Assembly: GCF_000257645.1 (NCBI RefSeq)
Contig: NZ_AJHJ01000001.1
Span: forward strand, 186,001 to 250,000
Source of the DNA: Serratia sp. M24T3
GTDB taxonomy: Bacteria; Pseudomonadota; Gammaproteobacteria; Enterobacterales; Enterobacteriaceae
Direction of reading: 5' to 3'
DNA length: 64,000 nt
Part shown: one piece after another, positions 36,538 to 45,765 of the stretch
Layout: each line of letters starts with the position of its first letter
Numbering within the stretch: position 1 is the stretch's first letter
The notes under the pieces: generated by a model
Told to the model about the DNA's origin: nothing
Databases searched by the model: none
Seen by the model: only the letters and a program-made list of their open reading frames with translations
Program-made: the position numbers and the translations under genes

Positions 36538-37494
36538 ATGAAAAAAATAGGCTGTTTTATTTCTAATGGATTTAATATGTTAACTCTTTCGCGGTTATCT
36601 GCCGTACTCGATTTAGCAAACTCAATAAGGATGAAGAAGAAACGCTATCAGCTTATTCTATTATCATCAAAGGGCGGTACTGTTTATAGCGCCTGCCAGC
36701 TTCCTGTTGAATCTAGCATAACGACCAGCAAAAGCCTTATAATGCTTAATAGTTTGTTTATCATGGAGAATTTAGAAAATTTTCATCCTGCATGGAATAA
36801 CGCTGCATCCGCTGATCTGCAAAATGACAGTAATCATAAAGTAAAATATCTCGGTATAGAACCTGTGACAATCAAGGGCCTGACATCTCCACTTTTTTTT
36901 CTGGCCTCTCTGGAAGAGGAAGCAAAACTTTATCATCTTTCGACTTTTGATAGCGCAATGCCAAATGTAAATTTCAAAAAGGAATCTGTGCTGATATTTA
37001 ACAACCATGTTTGGGCCGCTAGCGGGCACTGGGCTGGAATTGATCTTATATTAACGTTTATCGAGGAAGAGTCAGGGGCGGCCGAGGCAATGCAATTGAT
37101 GAATATCGTTGAACGATTGTTTAATAAATATGAAAATAACAGTCAACTTGCGGTGCTGGAGAATTTTTCCTGCCACGGTAATAGTGAAAGAATAAACTTG
37201 TCGCTACGTTATATCAGGCAAAATCTTTGTAATACAGTCACCATTACACAATTAGCAGAGCTTGCTAATTTAAGTGCCAGACAATTTAGTCGACTTTTTA
37301 AAGAAGAAACCAGCACATCTCCGGCTAAAGCCATCGCGCAGATTCGTGCCGAGGTCGCTCGAAATCACGTGATTCAAGGGAGACTCTCGCTGGACAAAAT
37401 CGCTAGCCTGTGTGGATTTTCCGGAGTTAAAGGAATGCGCCGCGCCTTTTTAAAATTTTACGGAGAATCACCCTGCAATTTTCGTATTAAGTGA
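36538..37494 (+). CDS. AraC-family regulator with GATase1/DJ-1-like N-domain
   Basis: A 318-residue regulator. The N-terminal 190 residues resemble the DJ-1/PfpI-like sensor domain of FtrA/GlxA-type regulators (MKKIGCFISNGFNMLTLSRL start, FNNHVWAASGHWAGIDLIL). The C-terminal 100 residues hold two AraC helix-turn-helix units (TITQLAELANLSARQFSRLF and LDKIASLCGFSGVKGMRRAF). Divergent from dhaK, so dhaK control is a reasonable inference. Codon use and base composition are more AT-rich than the backbone, suggesting acquisition. Confidence 0.82.
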   Translation: MKKIGCFISNGFNMLTLSRLSAVLDLANSIRMKKKRYQLILLSSKGGTVYSACQLPVESSITTSKSLIMLNSLFIMENLENFHPAWNNAASADLQNDSNHKVKYLGIEPVTIKGLTSPLFFLASLEEEAKLYHLSTFDSAMPNVNFKKESVLIFNNHVWAASGHWAGIDLILTFIEEESGAAEAMQLMNIVERLFNKYENNSQLAVLENFSCHGNSERINLSLRYIRQNLCNTVTITQLAELANLSARQFSRLFKEETSTSPAKAIAQIRAEVARNHVIQGRLSLDKIASLCGFSGVKGMRRAFLKFYGESPCNFRIK

Positions 37495-37553
37495 AAACTT
37501 TAAATTATTTTAAATAACCAATACTTAACGAAGACCAATATTGCAATTTTAGT

Positions 37554-38027
37554 TCAATGCTCTTTGCAGAGAGATACCCAATTATTATTTATCATGACTA
37601 AATATTCTCCCCGTTTAATTTTTTCAAAATGAAAGGTTAAAGACTGATCTTTTGCGGCAAAAAAGCTCCCAACGCCATGTAGCTCGTCGCCTGGAGCAAT
37701 ATTAGTCGTTTTAACATATGCCGTGATTACATTCGACTGCCTTTTAACATTTTCAAGCAGCAGACTACGATTCAACTGTTTCTTCCCCTCACTAGTATCA
37801 TATATGCCAAAAATAGTGATCATATTTGAATTTAACCATAGTGTGATGCTGCCATTGAATCGGTAGTTTTTAAACTGATCGTTAATAAACTCACCGTTAG
37901 TGATTTCCATACTGCAAGGCGCATCCGGTAAAGGGTTATTAAAGAACAGTTTGACGCTGATAAAGTATCCAGCAAAGGCCAAAGCCATTATGGCAATTAG
38001 TACACTGAAAAATGTTTGTAAGCGCAA
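37554..38027 (-). CDS. FidL-like membrane-anchored protein
   Basis: A 157-residue protein with one N-terminal transmembrane helix (about 6-30, FFSVLIAIMALAFAGYFISVKL) and a periplasmic domain carrying PCSMEI...NNNWVSLC, two Cys about 115 residues apart that could form a disulfide. Its size, topology and position behind a ToxR/MarT-like regulator fit FidL of Salmonella SPI-3, encoded after MarT. A ToxS-like partner role is inference. Its start overlaps the restored 3' end of the upstream regulator by 31 bp. Confidence 0.6.
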   Translation of the reverse strand: MRLQTFFSVLIAIMALAFAGYFISVKLFFNNPLPDAPCSMEITNGEFINDQFKNYRFNGSITLWLNSNMITIFGIYDTSEGKKQLNRSLLLENVKRQSNVITAYVKTTNIAPGDELHGVGSFFAAKDQSLTFHFEKIKRGEYLVMINNNWVSLCKEH

Positions 38028-38751
38028 GGCACATCATCCTTATAGATACTCTTTTCACAGTAGGCTACCCACATTTTTGGACCGTTGGATGCAACATAAA
38101 CCTCACGCGTCATTGGTAAAATATGTTGTTCAATTCGCTGCCATATTGCCTCAGATACCTGCGCCGAAGGTGCCATGTAATAATTCACCTGATTGAGATA
38201 TTTTATTTGCTTGAAGTAATTCGACGAGAAAGTGTTTGAGAGCAAGGCAAACATGAATAAAGATGCAGTAAATATAATGAAAACAGTAAAATACCTGGAC
38301 GATAACTTGTTGTGCCCCAGATATTGCGGGGCAAAAAAATTTGCCTGCGTGATGACATCCCCCCTGCTCCGTAAGGAAGCAGCTCCTTGATAGCAGTCGG
38401 GAGACAGCGGTAGGTGTCAGGCAAACACTCAGGTTTTATCACCGCCTCGTTGACATACACAATGCCATAACGAGGTATGGTTTTAAGACAAGAAGAGGGT
38501 AAACCCGCGGCTGTAAATTTCCTGCGCAACATTTTCACTAACTGATGGTAACTAGACTCGCTAACTACTATGCCTTTTTGATGCCATATTTCGTCAATGA
38601 TGGTGTCTTTTCGCCCGCGCTTATCCAATATTATTTCAAGTATCTTTTTTTCATTGGGTGTTAGGTGAATATCACCGGCGGTGCTCTCCAGACACGAAAA
38701 TGTCGAATTATAATAAATCCCCTCTCGCAAGGGCACTTTATTACTTGCCAT
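37997..38751 (-). pseudogene. ToxR/CadC/MarT-like transmembrane regulator, frameshifted
   Basis: The first part (38751 to about 38360) encodes an OmpR-type winged-helix: LTPNEKKILEIILDKRGRKD, ESSYHQLVKMLRRKF and LKTIPRYGIVYVN. In that frame the product is diverted to an unrelated tail ending at 38203. The -1 frame continues with a transmembrane helix (RYFTVFIIFTASLFMFALL) and a periplasmic domain ending at 37997 with two Cys, as in MarT/CadC proteins. The break is at a G6 tract (38359-38364) or a T7 tract (38333-38339); one extra base at either would give one 251-residue protein. Mutation, phase variation or programmed slippage are all possible. Confidence 0.7.
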
Positions 38752-39229
38752 AAAAAATCCTTAATTCAGTCTGCGTACAGGAGAGTTTTTTCTTAATTTA
38801 AATCTGATAATCAAAAAATTTTTAATTATCGAAATTTAGTTAATTTATCACTAGAGCCAATAAGTTGATTTGGAACATATCATATCCGCTCCACCTGGGC
38901 CATGGACACAGGTCACATTCTCAGGGTTTTATCAGATAATGAAAACATGTAATTTACTTTTACTTCACATCTCAATTACTCATGAAAAAATCACATTATA
39001 TTCAAATTATAATTAGCAAAATATGATGGGAAGATAATTCATTATCTCTTATAGGAGTGAATTCTGATTACCTTTCATTTGTCATTGAAACTGTTAGATT
39101 CTACTACCTGATGATTAGAATAAAGAAACGAGTGTCGATTTTAACGGCGCTTGAAGAAGCCTCTTAGTTTAAGCAGAAATGAAACTTGAAAAGCCTGAGG
39201 AAACTCTGAGAAAAACCTGATAATTAAGT
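38752..39229. other. intergenic region upstream of the MarT-like gene
   Basis: About 480 bp of AT-rich DNA between the regulator's start and the ovoA terminator. It should hold the regulator's promoter. No small gene, repeat or RNA element could be supported. Confidence 0.4.
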
Positions 39230-39254
39230 GCCGGCTCAACAGTATTGAGCCGGC
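39230..39254 (-). terminator. ovoA terminator
   Basis: A perfect hairpin with 10-bp arms GCCGGCTCAA/TTGAGCCGGC and a 5-nt loop, 5 bp after the ovoA stop. The T-run on the minus strand is weak (ACTTAATTATC), so efficiency is uncertain. Confidence 0.75.
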
Positions 39255-39259
39255 TAATT

Positions 39260-41401
39260 TTAACGCTTACGCCAAACGGTCAGTTGTGCCACCGTGTGCT
39301 GGTGCTTTCTAGCCGTTTCACGAATAACAAATGGAACATCAACCGGAGCCTGAACTTCAACAAAATCAGCCGCCAGCAATCGCTGTAATGCCTGATAGGT
39401 GGTTAACGCCTCTCCATTTTCACGCACACCACCGATCCAATTCTCCTTAGGCGTAAACTCTTCAAGCCAGGTATAAGGAGAAGACAGCATCAGAATACCG
39501 CCGCTGACAATACGAGTAGTAATGTCGCGCAGGAAGCGTTTAGGTTCGCGCAGGCGGTCCACAAGATTGGATGCCAACACAAGATCGTACGCCTGATACT
39601 GAGGTTTTAGATTACAGGCATCGCCCTGCACAAAATTCACGCGCTCCGCCTGATCTGCCGAAATACCAATATCAGACAGGCTTGCCTGACAATATTGCAT
39701 CAGATCGCCCTCTTCCGGCATGAGATAGCGGCGTTCTTCACCACGAACCAAGGAAAGAGCTACGTCAATAAATCGTGCAGAGTAATCCATTCCAGTGACT
39801 TTATCGAAAGTGCGGGCCAGCTCGAAGCTGGCACGTCCGGTCGCACAACCAATATCCAGCGCCGAACCGCGTTTCTCAACAATTTGCTCGGCGATATCAA
39901 CCAGCGCCCGTGCATAATTCGCCACGTTGAAATAGCTTGGACCATATTGGAAATCAAGATATTGGGAAACCAGCGTATCGGTTTCATAAGGATTAATGGT
40001 AACTTTCTCCTGATGCGTGGAAACCACATAACGGAAACCGGCATGCTGGAAGAAATGGCGGCGGAATGCATAACGTGCAGACTTTAGCGCCTCGTTACCG
40101 GTTGAAATCCAACTGCCGCCTTTGATGATAGCGTGCTTGCCGTCAAAGGTCGGAGTTGAGAAATCATCGTAAAGAGGGTGAATTTTGAAACCGTCAAAAC
40201 CGCTGATTGGCGTCGTAGTCCATTGCCAGACGTTGCCCACGATATCAAAAAAATCGCCTTGCGCGAAACTGTCTACCGGGCAACTCGACGCCCACCAGGC
40301 CAGATTGATATTACCTGGTGCTTTCTGCCAGTCGGTCTGATCGCCTTCAACCTGCTGACGTAGCACGTACCATTCAGATTCCGTTGGCAACTGAATTGAC
40401 TTGCCAGTCTCATCCGCTTTCCAGCGACAGAAAGCCGCGGCCTCGAGCTGATTAACCTCGGCCGGCCAATCCCATGGCATCGTCACTTCTTCCGTTAGCA
40501 GACGCAATTTTAGATTAGCAGGGTCAGTTATCGAACCTACCCAAAATGTTGGCATTTCTGCTTTAGAGAATGACAGCCAACCTTGCCCCTCTTCATCCCA
40601 CCATTGCGAGTCCTGATAGCCACCGGCCTGCACAAATTCGAAGAACTCAGCATTGCTAACCAGCATTTTACTGGCTTTAAACGCGCTAACTTTGCTCTCA
40701 TAGCTACCGTATTCGTTGTCCCAGCCGTAGGTATCATCGGTTTTACCCAGCGTGATCGCAGTTTCCGGCAATGATACTAATGAATTTTCAGGCACTGCCG
40801 TGCGATCGGTACGAGCTTTTTGGCAGGCTGGCCAATGAGACTGTGGCTGCAACCACTCGATCGGCAACTGACGCATCAGCACGCTTGAGGTCTCAAGATG
40901 AATTCGCTCGTGCTCAATGCCCATCATGATAATCCACGCCGGACTTTCCCAATCCAGCGGCAGTGTTATCGGCATGGTTTCAATCAGTTCAACCACACGG
41001 CGATTGACTTTACCGCGGTAGTCGCGCAATTCGGAAACCGATGGCCAGTCATAATGACTGTTGTCCAGATCGTCCCAGCTCATCTCATCAACGCCAATGG
41101 CCAGCATCGCTTCGATGTGCGAATCGACTCGCTCATCGATCAGACCCGCAGCCATCAATTTATTGATATAAAAGGTAGCGGTATGACCAAAATAAAAGAT
41201 CAGTGGATGACGCAGGGGAATCGCCTTCGTGAAGTAGGCACGCTCGTCTGCCAGGCATTCGAACAGGCTCTCGTATAATTCCCAGGTCTGGTTAAAATAG
41301 GTCAAAATTTCTTCGCGTTTTTTCTCAACGTTATCACCGCTCAACAGTAAAGTTCGTGTTGGCTCTGGTAATCCTGCGTTGACCGCTTTATTGCTCGCCA
41401 T
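39260..41401 (-). CDS. ovoA: 5-histidylcysteine sulfoxide synthase / methyltransferase OvoA
   Basis: A 713-residue non-heme iron enzyme for ovothiol A biosynthesis. It couples cysteine to C5 of histidine with O2 to give the sulfoxide, and its C-terminal domain later N-methylates 5-thiohistidine. Three parts are visible: a DinB-like N-domain with the iron triad (His73 in FGHTATF; HX3HXE at His164-His168-Glu170 in EHERIHLE); a formylglycine-generating-enzyme-like domain (about 205-450, with GGSWISTGNEALKSARYAFRR); and a class I SAM methyltransferase (about 490-713, ALDIGCATGRASFE near 513). The partner sulfoxide lyase OvoB is not in the window. The gene stands alone with its own terminator. Confidence 0.93.
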   Translation of the reverse strand: MASNKAVNAGLPEPTRTLLLSGDNVEKKREEILTYFNQTWELYESLFECLADERAYFTKAIPLRHPLIFYFGHTATFYINKLMAAGLIDERVDSHIEAMLAIGVDEMSWDDLDNSHYDWPSVSELRDYRGKVNRRVVELIETMPITLPLDWESPAWIIMMGIEHERIHLETSSVLMRQLPIEWLQPQSHWPACQKARTDRTAVPENSLVSLPETAITLGKTDDTYGWDNEYGSYESKVSAFKASKMLVSNAEFFEFVQAGGYQDSQWWDEEGQGWLSFSKAEMPTFWVGSITDPANLKLRLLTEEVTMPWDWPAEVNQLEAAAFCRWKADETGKSIQLPTESEWYVLRQQVEGDQTDWQKAPGNINLAWWASSCPVDSFAQGDFFDIVGNVWQWTTTPISGFDGFKIHPLYDDFSTPTFDGKHAIIKGGSWISTGNEALKSARYAFRRHFFQHAGFRYVVSTHQEKVTINPYETDTLVSQYLDFQYGPSYFNVANYARALVDIAEQIVEKRGSALDIGCATGRASFELARTFDKVTGMDYSARFIDVALSLVRGEERRYLMPEEGDLMQYCQASLSDIGISADQAERVNFVQGDACNLKPQYQAYDLVLASNLVDRLREPKRFLRDITTRIVSGGILMLSSPYTWLEEFTPKENWIGGVRENGEALTTYQALQRLLAADFVEVQAPVDVPFVIRETARKHQHTVAQLTVWRKR

Positions 41402-42343
41402 CTTTATTCTTTGCCTCTGGTTTTTTACTCGAATGGGAATAAGTGTAGCAGGCTGAAAAATCAGTTATGCCTAAACCTTCTAACGTTATGTGCCTGAGAG
41501 CTGTAGTCATGGAAAGTCTTTTTTTGACATATTGAGTGGAATCAACAAGCTGGGTCTTGATAAGTTTTGTAAACAGAAATGTTTGGATACGAGATCAATA
41601 GTTGATCGCTTCCACATTCTACAATGAAAACCTGTTTCGTAAACTGCGATACGATGGAGTTACGCGAACTTTGATCAGCATGCTATAGCATGGGTAGACT
41701 TGAGTCGTATTTTCGTTCGCATTGTTTGTGAATGACTTAAGATATATTTTTATTCGGTAAAACAATTTAATATTAATGGCACCCTCAGACGGCTACATAA
41801 CAGTAAATAATTTCTTTAAATTGGAAACGTAGCTTAATTAATAATAAATCCTTGCTCAAAGGTGGTATTCCCCCCTTACACAACAGTCATCCAATCAATC
41901 AGACCCTATATCTCATAACAATGAGAAAAAAACAATAGCGCTCCTTTTGAAAAAATAAATAAAACCGCAAAATAAGAAATTTATTGGAAATAAACCACCA
42001 ATAGAAAAGTAATAAATATAATTCTAAATACTCAAAAAAACATTAACTAAAACCATTTCTAAAAAACCAATGTTTAAAAAAATAAAAAAATCCTTTTGAA
42101 AAAAACTTTTAAAAATAAAACCCTTTTATTTCATAACAGTAATCTAACTTTTTTATTACATTAAACTTGCCGATATTGATTAATTGCAATCGAGGGATAT
42201 TATAAGACCACAAGTCAGCCATCTCGCATTATTGTAGTGAACGTATTTAATTAATTTTCTGCCATGGCCAGACATGAAGCAAAAATACCAATTACCAGTA
42301 CGTCGAGAAAACACTATTTTAATTACAGGAAATGAGACTAACT
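41402..42343. other. A-tract-rich spacer upstream of the type VI secretion cluster
   Basis: A gene-free 942-bp stretch. From about 41930 to 42130 it consists largely of spaced runs of A, with CTTTTGAAAAAA occurring twice (near 41943 and 42093). Such DNA is expected to be curved and to bind H-NS. A TGGCAC at 41777 does not have a sigma-54 partner at the right distance. The tssB promoter must lie here, but I could not fix its position. Confidence 0.55.
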
Positions 42344-42841
42344 ATGACTAACAGCTTCCAGAATGAGATCCCTAAAGCACGCGTTAATATTAAACTTGAC
42401 CTACACACCGGCGGAAAAAATAAAAAAACAGAGCTACCTTTAAAATTAATGATTATGGGTGATTACAGTAATGGCAAAGAGAAACGTTTGTTATCAGATC
42501 GCGATAAGGTAAATATTAATAAAAACAACTTTAACAGCGTACTCGCCGAATATCGTCCATCGTTGAATCTAACTGTCGAAAACACTCAGGCCGGCAACCA
42601 TAGTGAAGAAAATATTTCTCTTATATTCAATGACATGAAAGATTTCGAACCCGAACAAGTTGCCCGCCAAATTCCGCATCTGCGTGTGATGCTAGCAATG
42701 CGCAATCTTTTACGTGACCTCAAATCTAATCTTTTAGATAACGCCACCTTTCGAAAAGAACTTGAGGCAATCCTCAAAGACGATGCACTGAGCGAAAACT
42801 TACGTAATGAACTGGCGGCCCTCGCCCCTGATAACGCCTAA
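42344..42841 (+). CDS. tssB: type VI secretion sheath small subunit TssB (VipA)
   Basis: A 165-residue protein that polymerises with TssC into the contractile sheath. Family features are the N-terminal ARVNIKLDLHTGG, LPLKLMIMGDYS, and the alpha-helical C-terminus with QIPHLRVMLAMRNLLRDLKSNLLDN, which interlocks sheath rings. I chose the second ATG (42344): the first ATG at 42332 sits only 1 bp from AGGA. Confidence 0.96.
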   Translation: MTNSFQNEIPKARVNIKLDLHTGGKNKKTELPLKLMIMGDYSNGKEKRLLSDRDKVNINKNNFNSVLAEYRPSLNLTVENTQAGNHSEENISLIFNDMKDFEPEQVARQIPHLRVMLAMRNLLRDLKSNLLDNATFRKELEAILKDDALSENLRNELAALAPDNA

Positions 42842-42875
42842 CTCTGACTGAACCGGATTACACCGGAGGATGCTC

Positions 42876-44417
42876 ATGTCTGTTAATGCAAAAAATACAC
42901 CACAAAATAAAACCAGCCTTCTGGAAATTGGAGACACCGAAAGTGTTTATGCGTCTCTGTTTAAAAAAATAAATCTTACTCCCGTGTCGTGTTTGGGTGA
43001 CGTTAACCTTTTTCAGGACAGTCAGGCTTTGTCTGATGTCACTACCGATGAACGCGTTACTGCTGCAGTTCAGGTATTTCTGGAACGCCTCAAACAGTCT
43101 GGCCAAAAAGTCGATCGTCTGGATAAAACACTATTGGATGGCCACATAGCCATGCTCGACGAGCAAATCAGCCTTCAATTGGATGTGGTTATGCATCATC
43201 CTGATTTTCAGAGAGTTGAGTCAGGGTGGCGAGGTCTAAAATTTCTGGTTGATCGTACTGATTTTCGTCAGAACGTCAAAATTGAGCTACTCGACGTATC
43301 GAAAAATGACCTGCGCCAAGACTTCGAGGACTGCCCTGAAATAATTCAGAGCGGGATGTATCGCCATACTTACATCCAGGAATACGATACGCCAGGCGGA
43401 GAGCCCATTGCTTCTGTTATTTCAAACTACGAGTTTGACGCCAGTCCACAAGATATTGCATTACTTAAAAATATTTCAAAAGTTTCTGCCGCTGCACATA
43501 TGCCTTTCATTGGATCAGTAGGCCCTGAATTCTTTCTAAAAACATCAATGGAAGAAGTTGCGGCAATAAAAGACATTGGCAATTACTTTGAACGCGCGGA
43601 ATACATTAAGTGGAAAGCGTTTCGAGATACAGATGACTCTCGTTATATCGGCCTGACTATGCCCAGGGTGTTGGGCCGTTTGCCTTACGGACCCGATACT
43701 TTGCCAGTGCGTAGTTTCAATTACGTCGAAGAAGTCAAAGGCCCGGATCATCAGAAATATCTTTGGACTAACGCCTCTTTTGCCTTTGCGGCCAACATGA
43801 TGAAAAGCTTCATCAAAAATGGTTGGTGCGTACAAATTCGGGGTCCACAGGCGGGTGGCGCAGTCACCGATCTCCCGATTCATCTTTACGATTTAGGAAC
43901 GGGTAATCAGGTAAAAATTCCTTCTGAGGTCATGATTTCAGAGACTCGTGAATTCGAGTTTTCCAATCTGGGTTTCATCCCTCTTTCATACTATAAAAAT
44001 CGCGATTACTCGTGCTTCTTTTCTGCAAATTCGGCACAGATACCGGCAATTTATGACACTGCCGATGCAACCGCCAATAGCCGGATAAATTCGCGGCTAC
44101 CCTATGTCTTCCTACTATCGCGCATCGCGCATTATCTCAAGCTTATCCAGCGCGAAAACATTGGTACGACAAAAGATCGCCGCCTGCTCGAACTTGAACT
44201 TAATACTTGGGTGCGAACCTTGGTCACTGAAATGACTGATCCCGGCGACGACTTACAGGCTTCGCATCCTCTGCGTGATGCAAAAGTTACGGTCGAAGAT
44301 ATCGAGGACAATCCTGGTTTCTTCCGAGTAAAACTCTATGCCGTCCCGCACTTTCAGGTTGAAGGCATGGACGTGAACCTGTCGCTGGTTTCTCAAATGC
44401 CAAAGGCAAAGGCATAG
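42876..44417 (+). CDS. tssC: type VI secretion sheath large subunit TssC (VipB)
   Basis: A 513-residue sheath subunit forming the TssBC tubule and docking the ClpV recognition helix. Recognised by HHPDFQRVESGWRGLKFLV, LYGVEE-like SFNYVEEVKGPDHQKYLWTNASFAFAANM and GFIPLSYYKNRDYSCFFSANS. The ATG at 42876 is 6 bp from GGAGG; the ATG at 42870 abuts it and is less likely. It follows tssB by 34 bp. Confidence 0.97.
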   Translation: MSVNAKNTPQNKTSLLEIGDTESVYASLFKKINLTPVSCLGDVNLFQDSQALSDVTTDERVTAAVQVFLERLKQSGQKVDRLDKTLLDGHIAMLDEQISLQLDVVMHHPDFQRVESGWRGLKFLVDRTDFRQNVKIELLDVSKNDLRQDFEDCPEIIQSGMYRHTYIQEYDTPGGEPIASVISNYEFDASPQDIALLKNISKVSAAAHMPFIGSVGPEFFLKTSMEEVAAIKDIGNYFERAEYIKWKAFRDTDDSRYIGLTMPRVLGRLPYGPDTLPVRSFNYVEEVKGPDHQKYLWTNASFAFAANMMKSFIKNGWCVQIRGPQAGGAVTDLPIHLYDLGTGNQVKIPSEVMISETREFEFSNLGFIPLSYYKNRDYSCFFSANSAQIPAIYDTADATANSRINSRLPYVFLLSRIAHYLKLIQRENIGTTKDRRLLELELNTWVRTLVTEMTDPGDDLQASHPLRDAKVTVEDIEDNPGFFRVKLYAVPHFQVEGMDVNLSLVSQMPKAKA

Positions 44418-44427
44418 CGGGAATACA

Positions 44428-45765
44428 ATGAAAATTTTTCGTCCGTTATGGAACGACGGGGCTTTTTTGACTCCACAGCAATTCCAGCAACAGGCTCGTT
44501 GGGATGCCTATGTCGCAGACGGCATTGCACATATGGCACTCGCTAATCCCTGGGGAGTGATCAAAGCAACGTTTGACAGTGGATCACTGGCGCTGGAGCG
44601 CCTAAATGCGCTGCAACTTGTAGTTCGTTTTCCCGATGGTACACAAATAGACACCGAATTGGCCGATAACCTGCCTCCTGCATGTGATCTTTCTAAAATT
44701 TCAAATCTTGATAACGTTGACGTGGTACTGGCCTTACCTTTGCTTTCAGCCAATGGCGGCAATCTGGACAATGGGCAAGATAGCGAACGCCCCCGTCGCT
44801 GGCAACAAGAGTGGATAACAGTACAGGAGCTTGCCGAGCATGAACGAAGTGAGCTGGCTGTGATGCGCCACGCTATCACACTGCGTTTTGCACACCAGGA
44901 AAACAGCGCCTATTTAGTCTGTCCTATCGTGAGATTAAAACGCAATGTCCAGAGCGTGTGGGTTCAGGATGAAAATTTCATCCCGCCTATGCTGTCTCTA
45001 GCAGCAAGTCAGGTCGTATTGAACGGATTAGGAGATTTACTTCATCGTTTGCAGGCGCGCCGTGGCCGCCTGATGACCATGCGCCGCGAGAGCAATGAGC
45101 GTATGGCTGACTTTGCCGTAGCAGATGTCTCACTGTTTTGGTTGCTCAATGCGTTAAATAGCGCCGAGCCGGTATTAAGGGAACTTTATCAAACTCCTTT
45201 CCGGCACCCTGAATTATTTTACCGTGAACTGGTTCGCCTTGCCGGGAGCCTGCTGACCTTTTCTCTTGAGCATAAATCAGAGGACATCCCACCTTACCTC
45301 CACACAACGCCAGAAAAGGTATTCCCACCTCTTTTTGCCCTGCTCGATGCCCTGCTCGAAACGAGTCTACCTTCGCGCATGGTGGTAATCGAACTGGTAC
45401 ACAAAGGCCAATTTTGGACCAGTTCTCTGCTTGATGCCCGCCTGCGGGAAGAGGCCGATTTCTATCTTTCAGTTCGCTCTTCAATCCCAAGACACCTATT
45501 GCAGACACAGTTCCCACTGCTATGTAAGGCAGGCAGCTTTGAAGATGTGACTGACGTGGTCAACATTGCGCTGAGCGGTGTAGTGATGAAGGCACTGTCT
45601 CACGTTCCGGCAGCTATCCCGCTACGCCTTGAAAATCAATACTTTGCTCTAAACCTTAGCAGCCCTGAAGCCAAAGCCATGTTGGATGCCGGCAATTGCG
45701 CTTTTTATACACCCGGCTCCCTGGGGGATATCAAACTCGAACTCTTCGCGGTGCTGCGCTCATGA
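44428..45765 (+). CDS. tssK: type VI secretion baseplate protein TssK
   Basis: A 445-residue baseplate wedge component that links the baseplate to the TssJLM membrane complex. The family start MKIFRPLWNDGAFLTPQQFQQQARW, the shoulder region and the C-terminal NQYFALNLSS are all present. Its stop overlaps the tssL start by ATGA. It starts 10 bp after tssC. Confidence 0.96.
   Translation: MKIFRPLWNDGAFLTPQQFQQQARWDAYVADGIAHMALANPWGVIKATFDSGSLALERLNALQLVVRFPDGTQIDTELADNLPPACDLSKISNLDNVDVVLALPLLSANGGNLDNGQDSERPRRWQQEWITVQELAEHERSELAVMRHAITLRFAHQENSAYLVCPIVRLKRNVQSVWVQDENFIPPMLSLAASQVVLNGLGDLLHRLQARRGRLMTMRRESNERMADFAVADVSLFWLLNALNSAEPVLRELYQTPFRHPELFYRELVRLAGSLLTFSLEHKSEDIPPYLHTTPEKVFPPLFALLDALLETSLPSRMVVIELVHKGQFWTSSLLDARLREEADFYLSVRSSIPRHLLQTQFPLLCKAGSFEDVTDVVNIALSGVVMKALSHVPAAIPLRLENQYFALNLSSPEAKAMLDAGNCAFYTPGSLGDIKLELFAVLRS

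Noticed and set aside
37997-38254. Independent 85-residue protein after the MarT-like gene
   Set aside because: It begins inside a transmembrane helix and reads as the C-terminal half of the frameshifted regulator.
41777-41795. Sigma-54 promoter upstream of the type VI cluster
   Set aside because: TGGCAC is present, but no GC element lies at the required distance.
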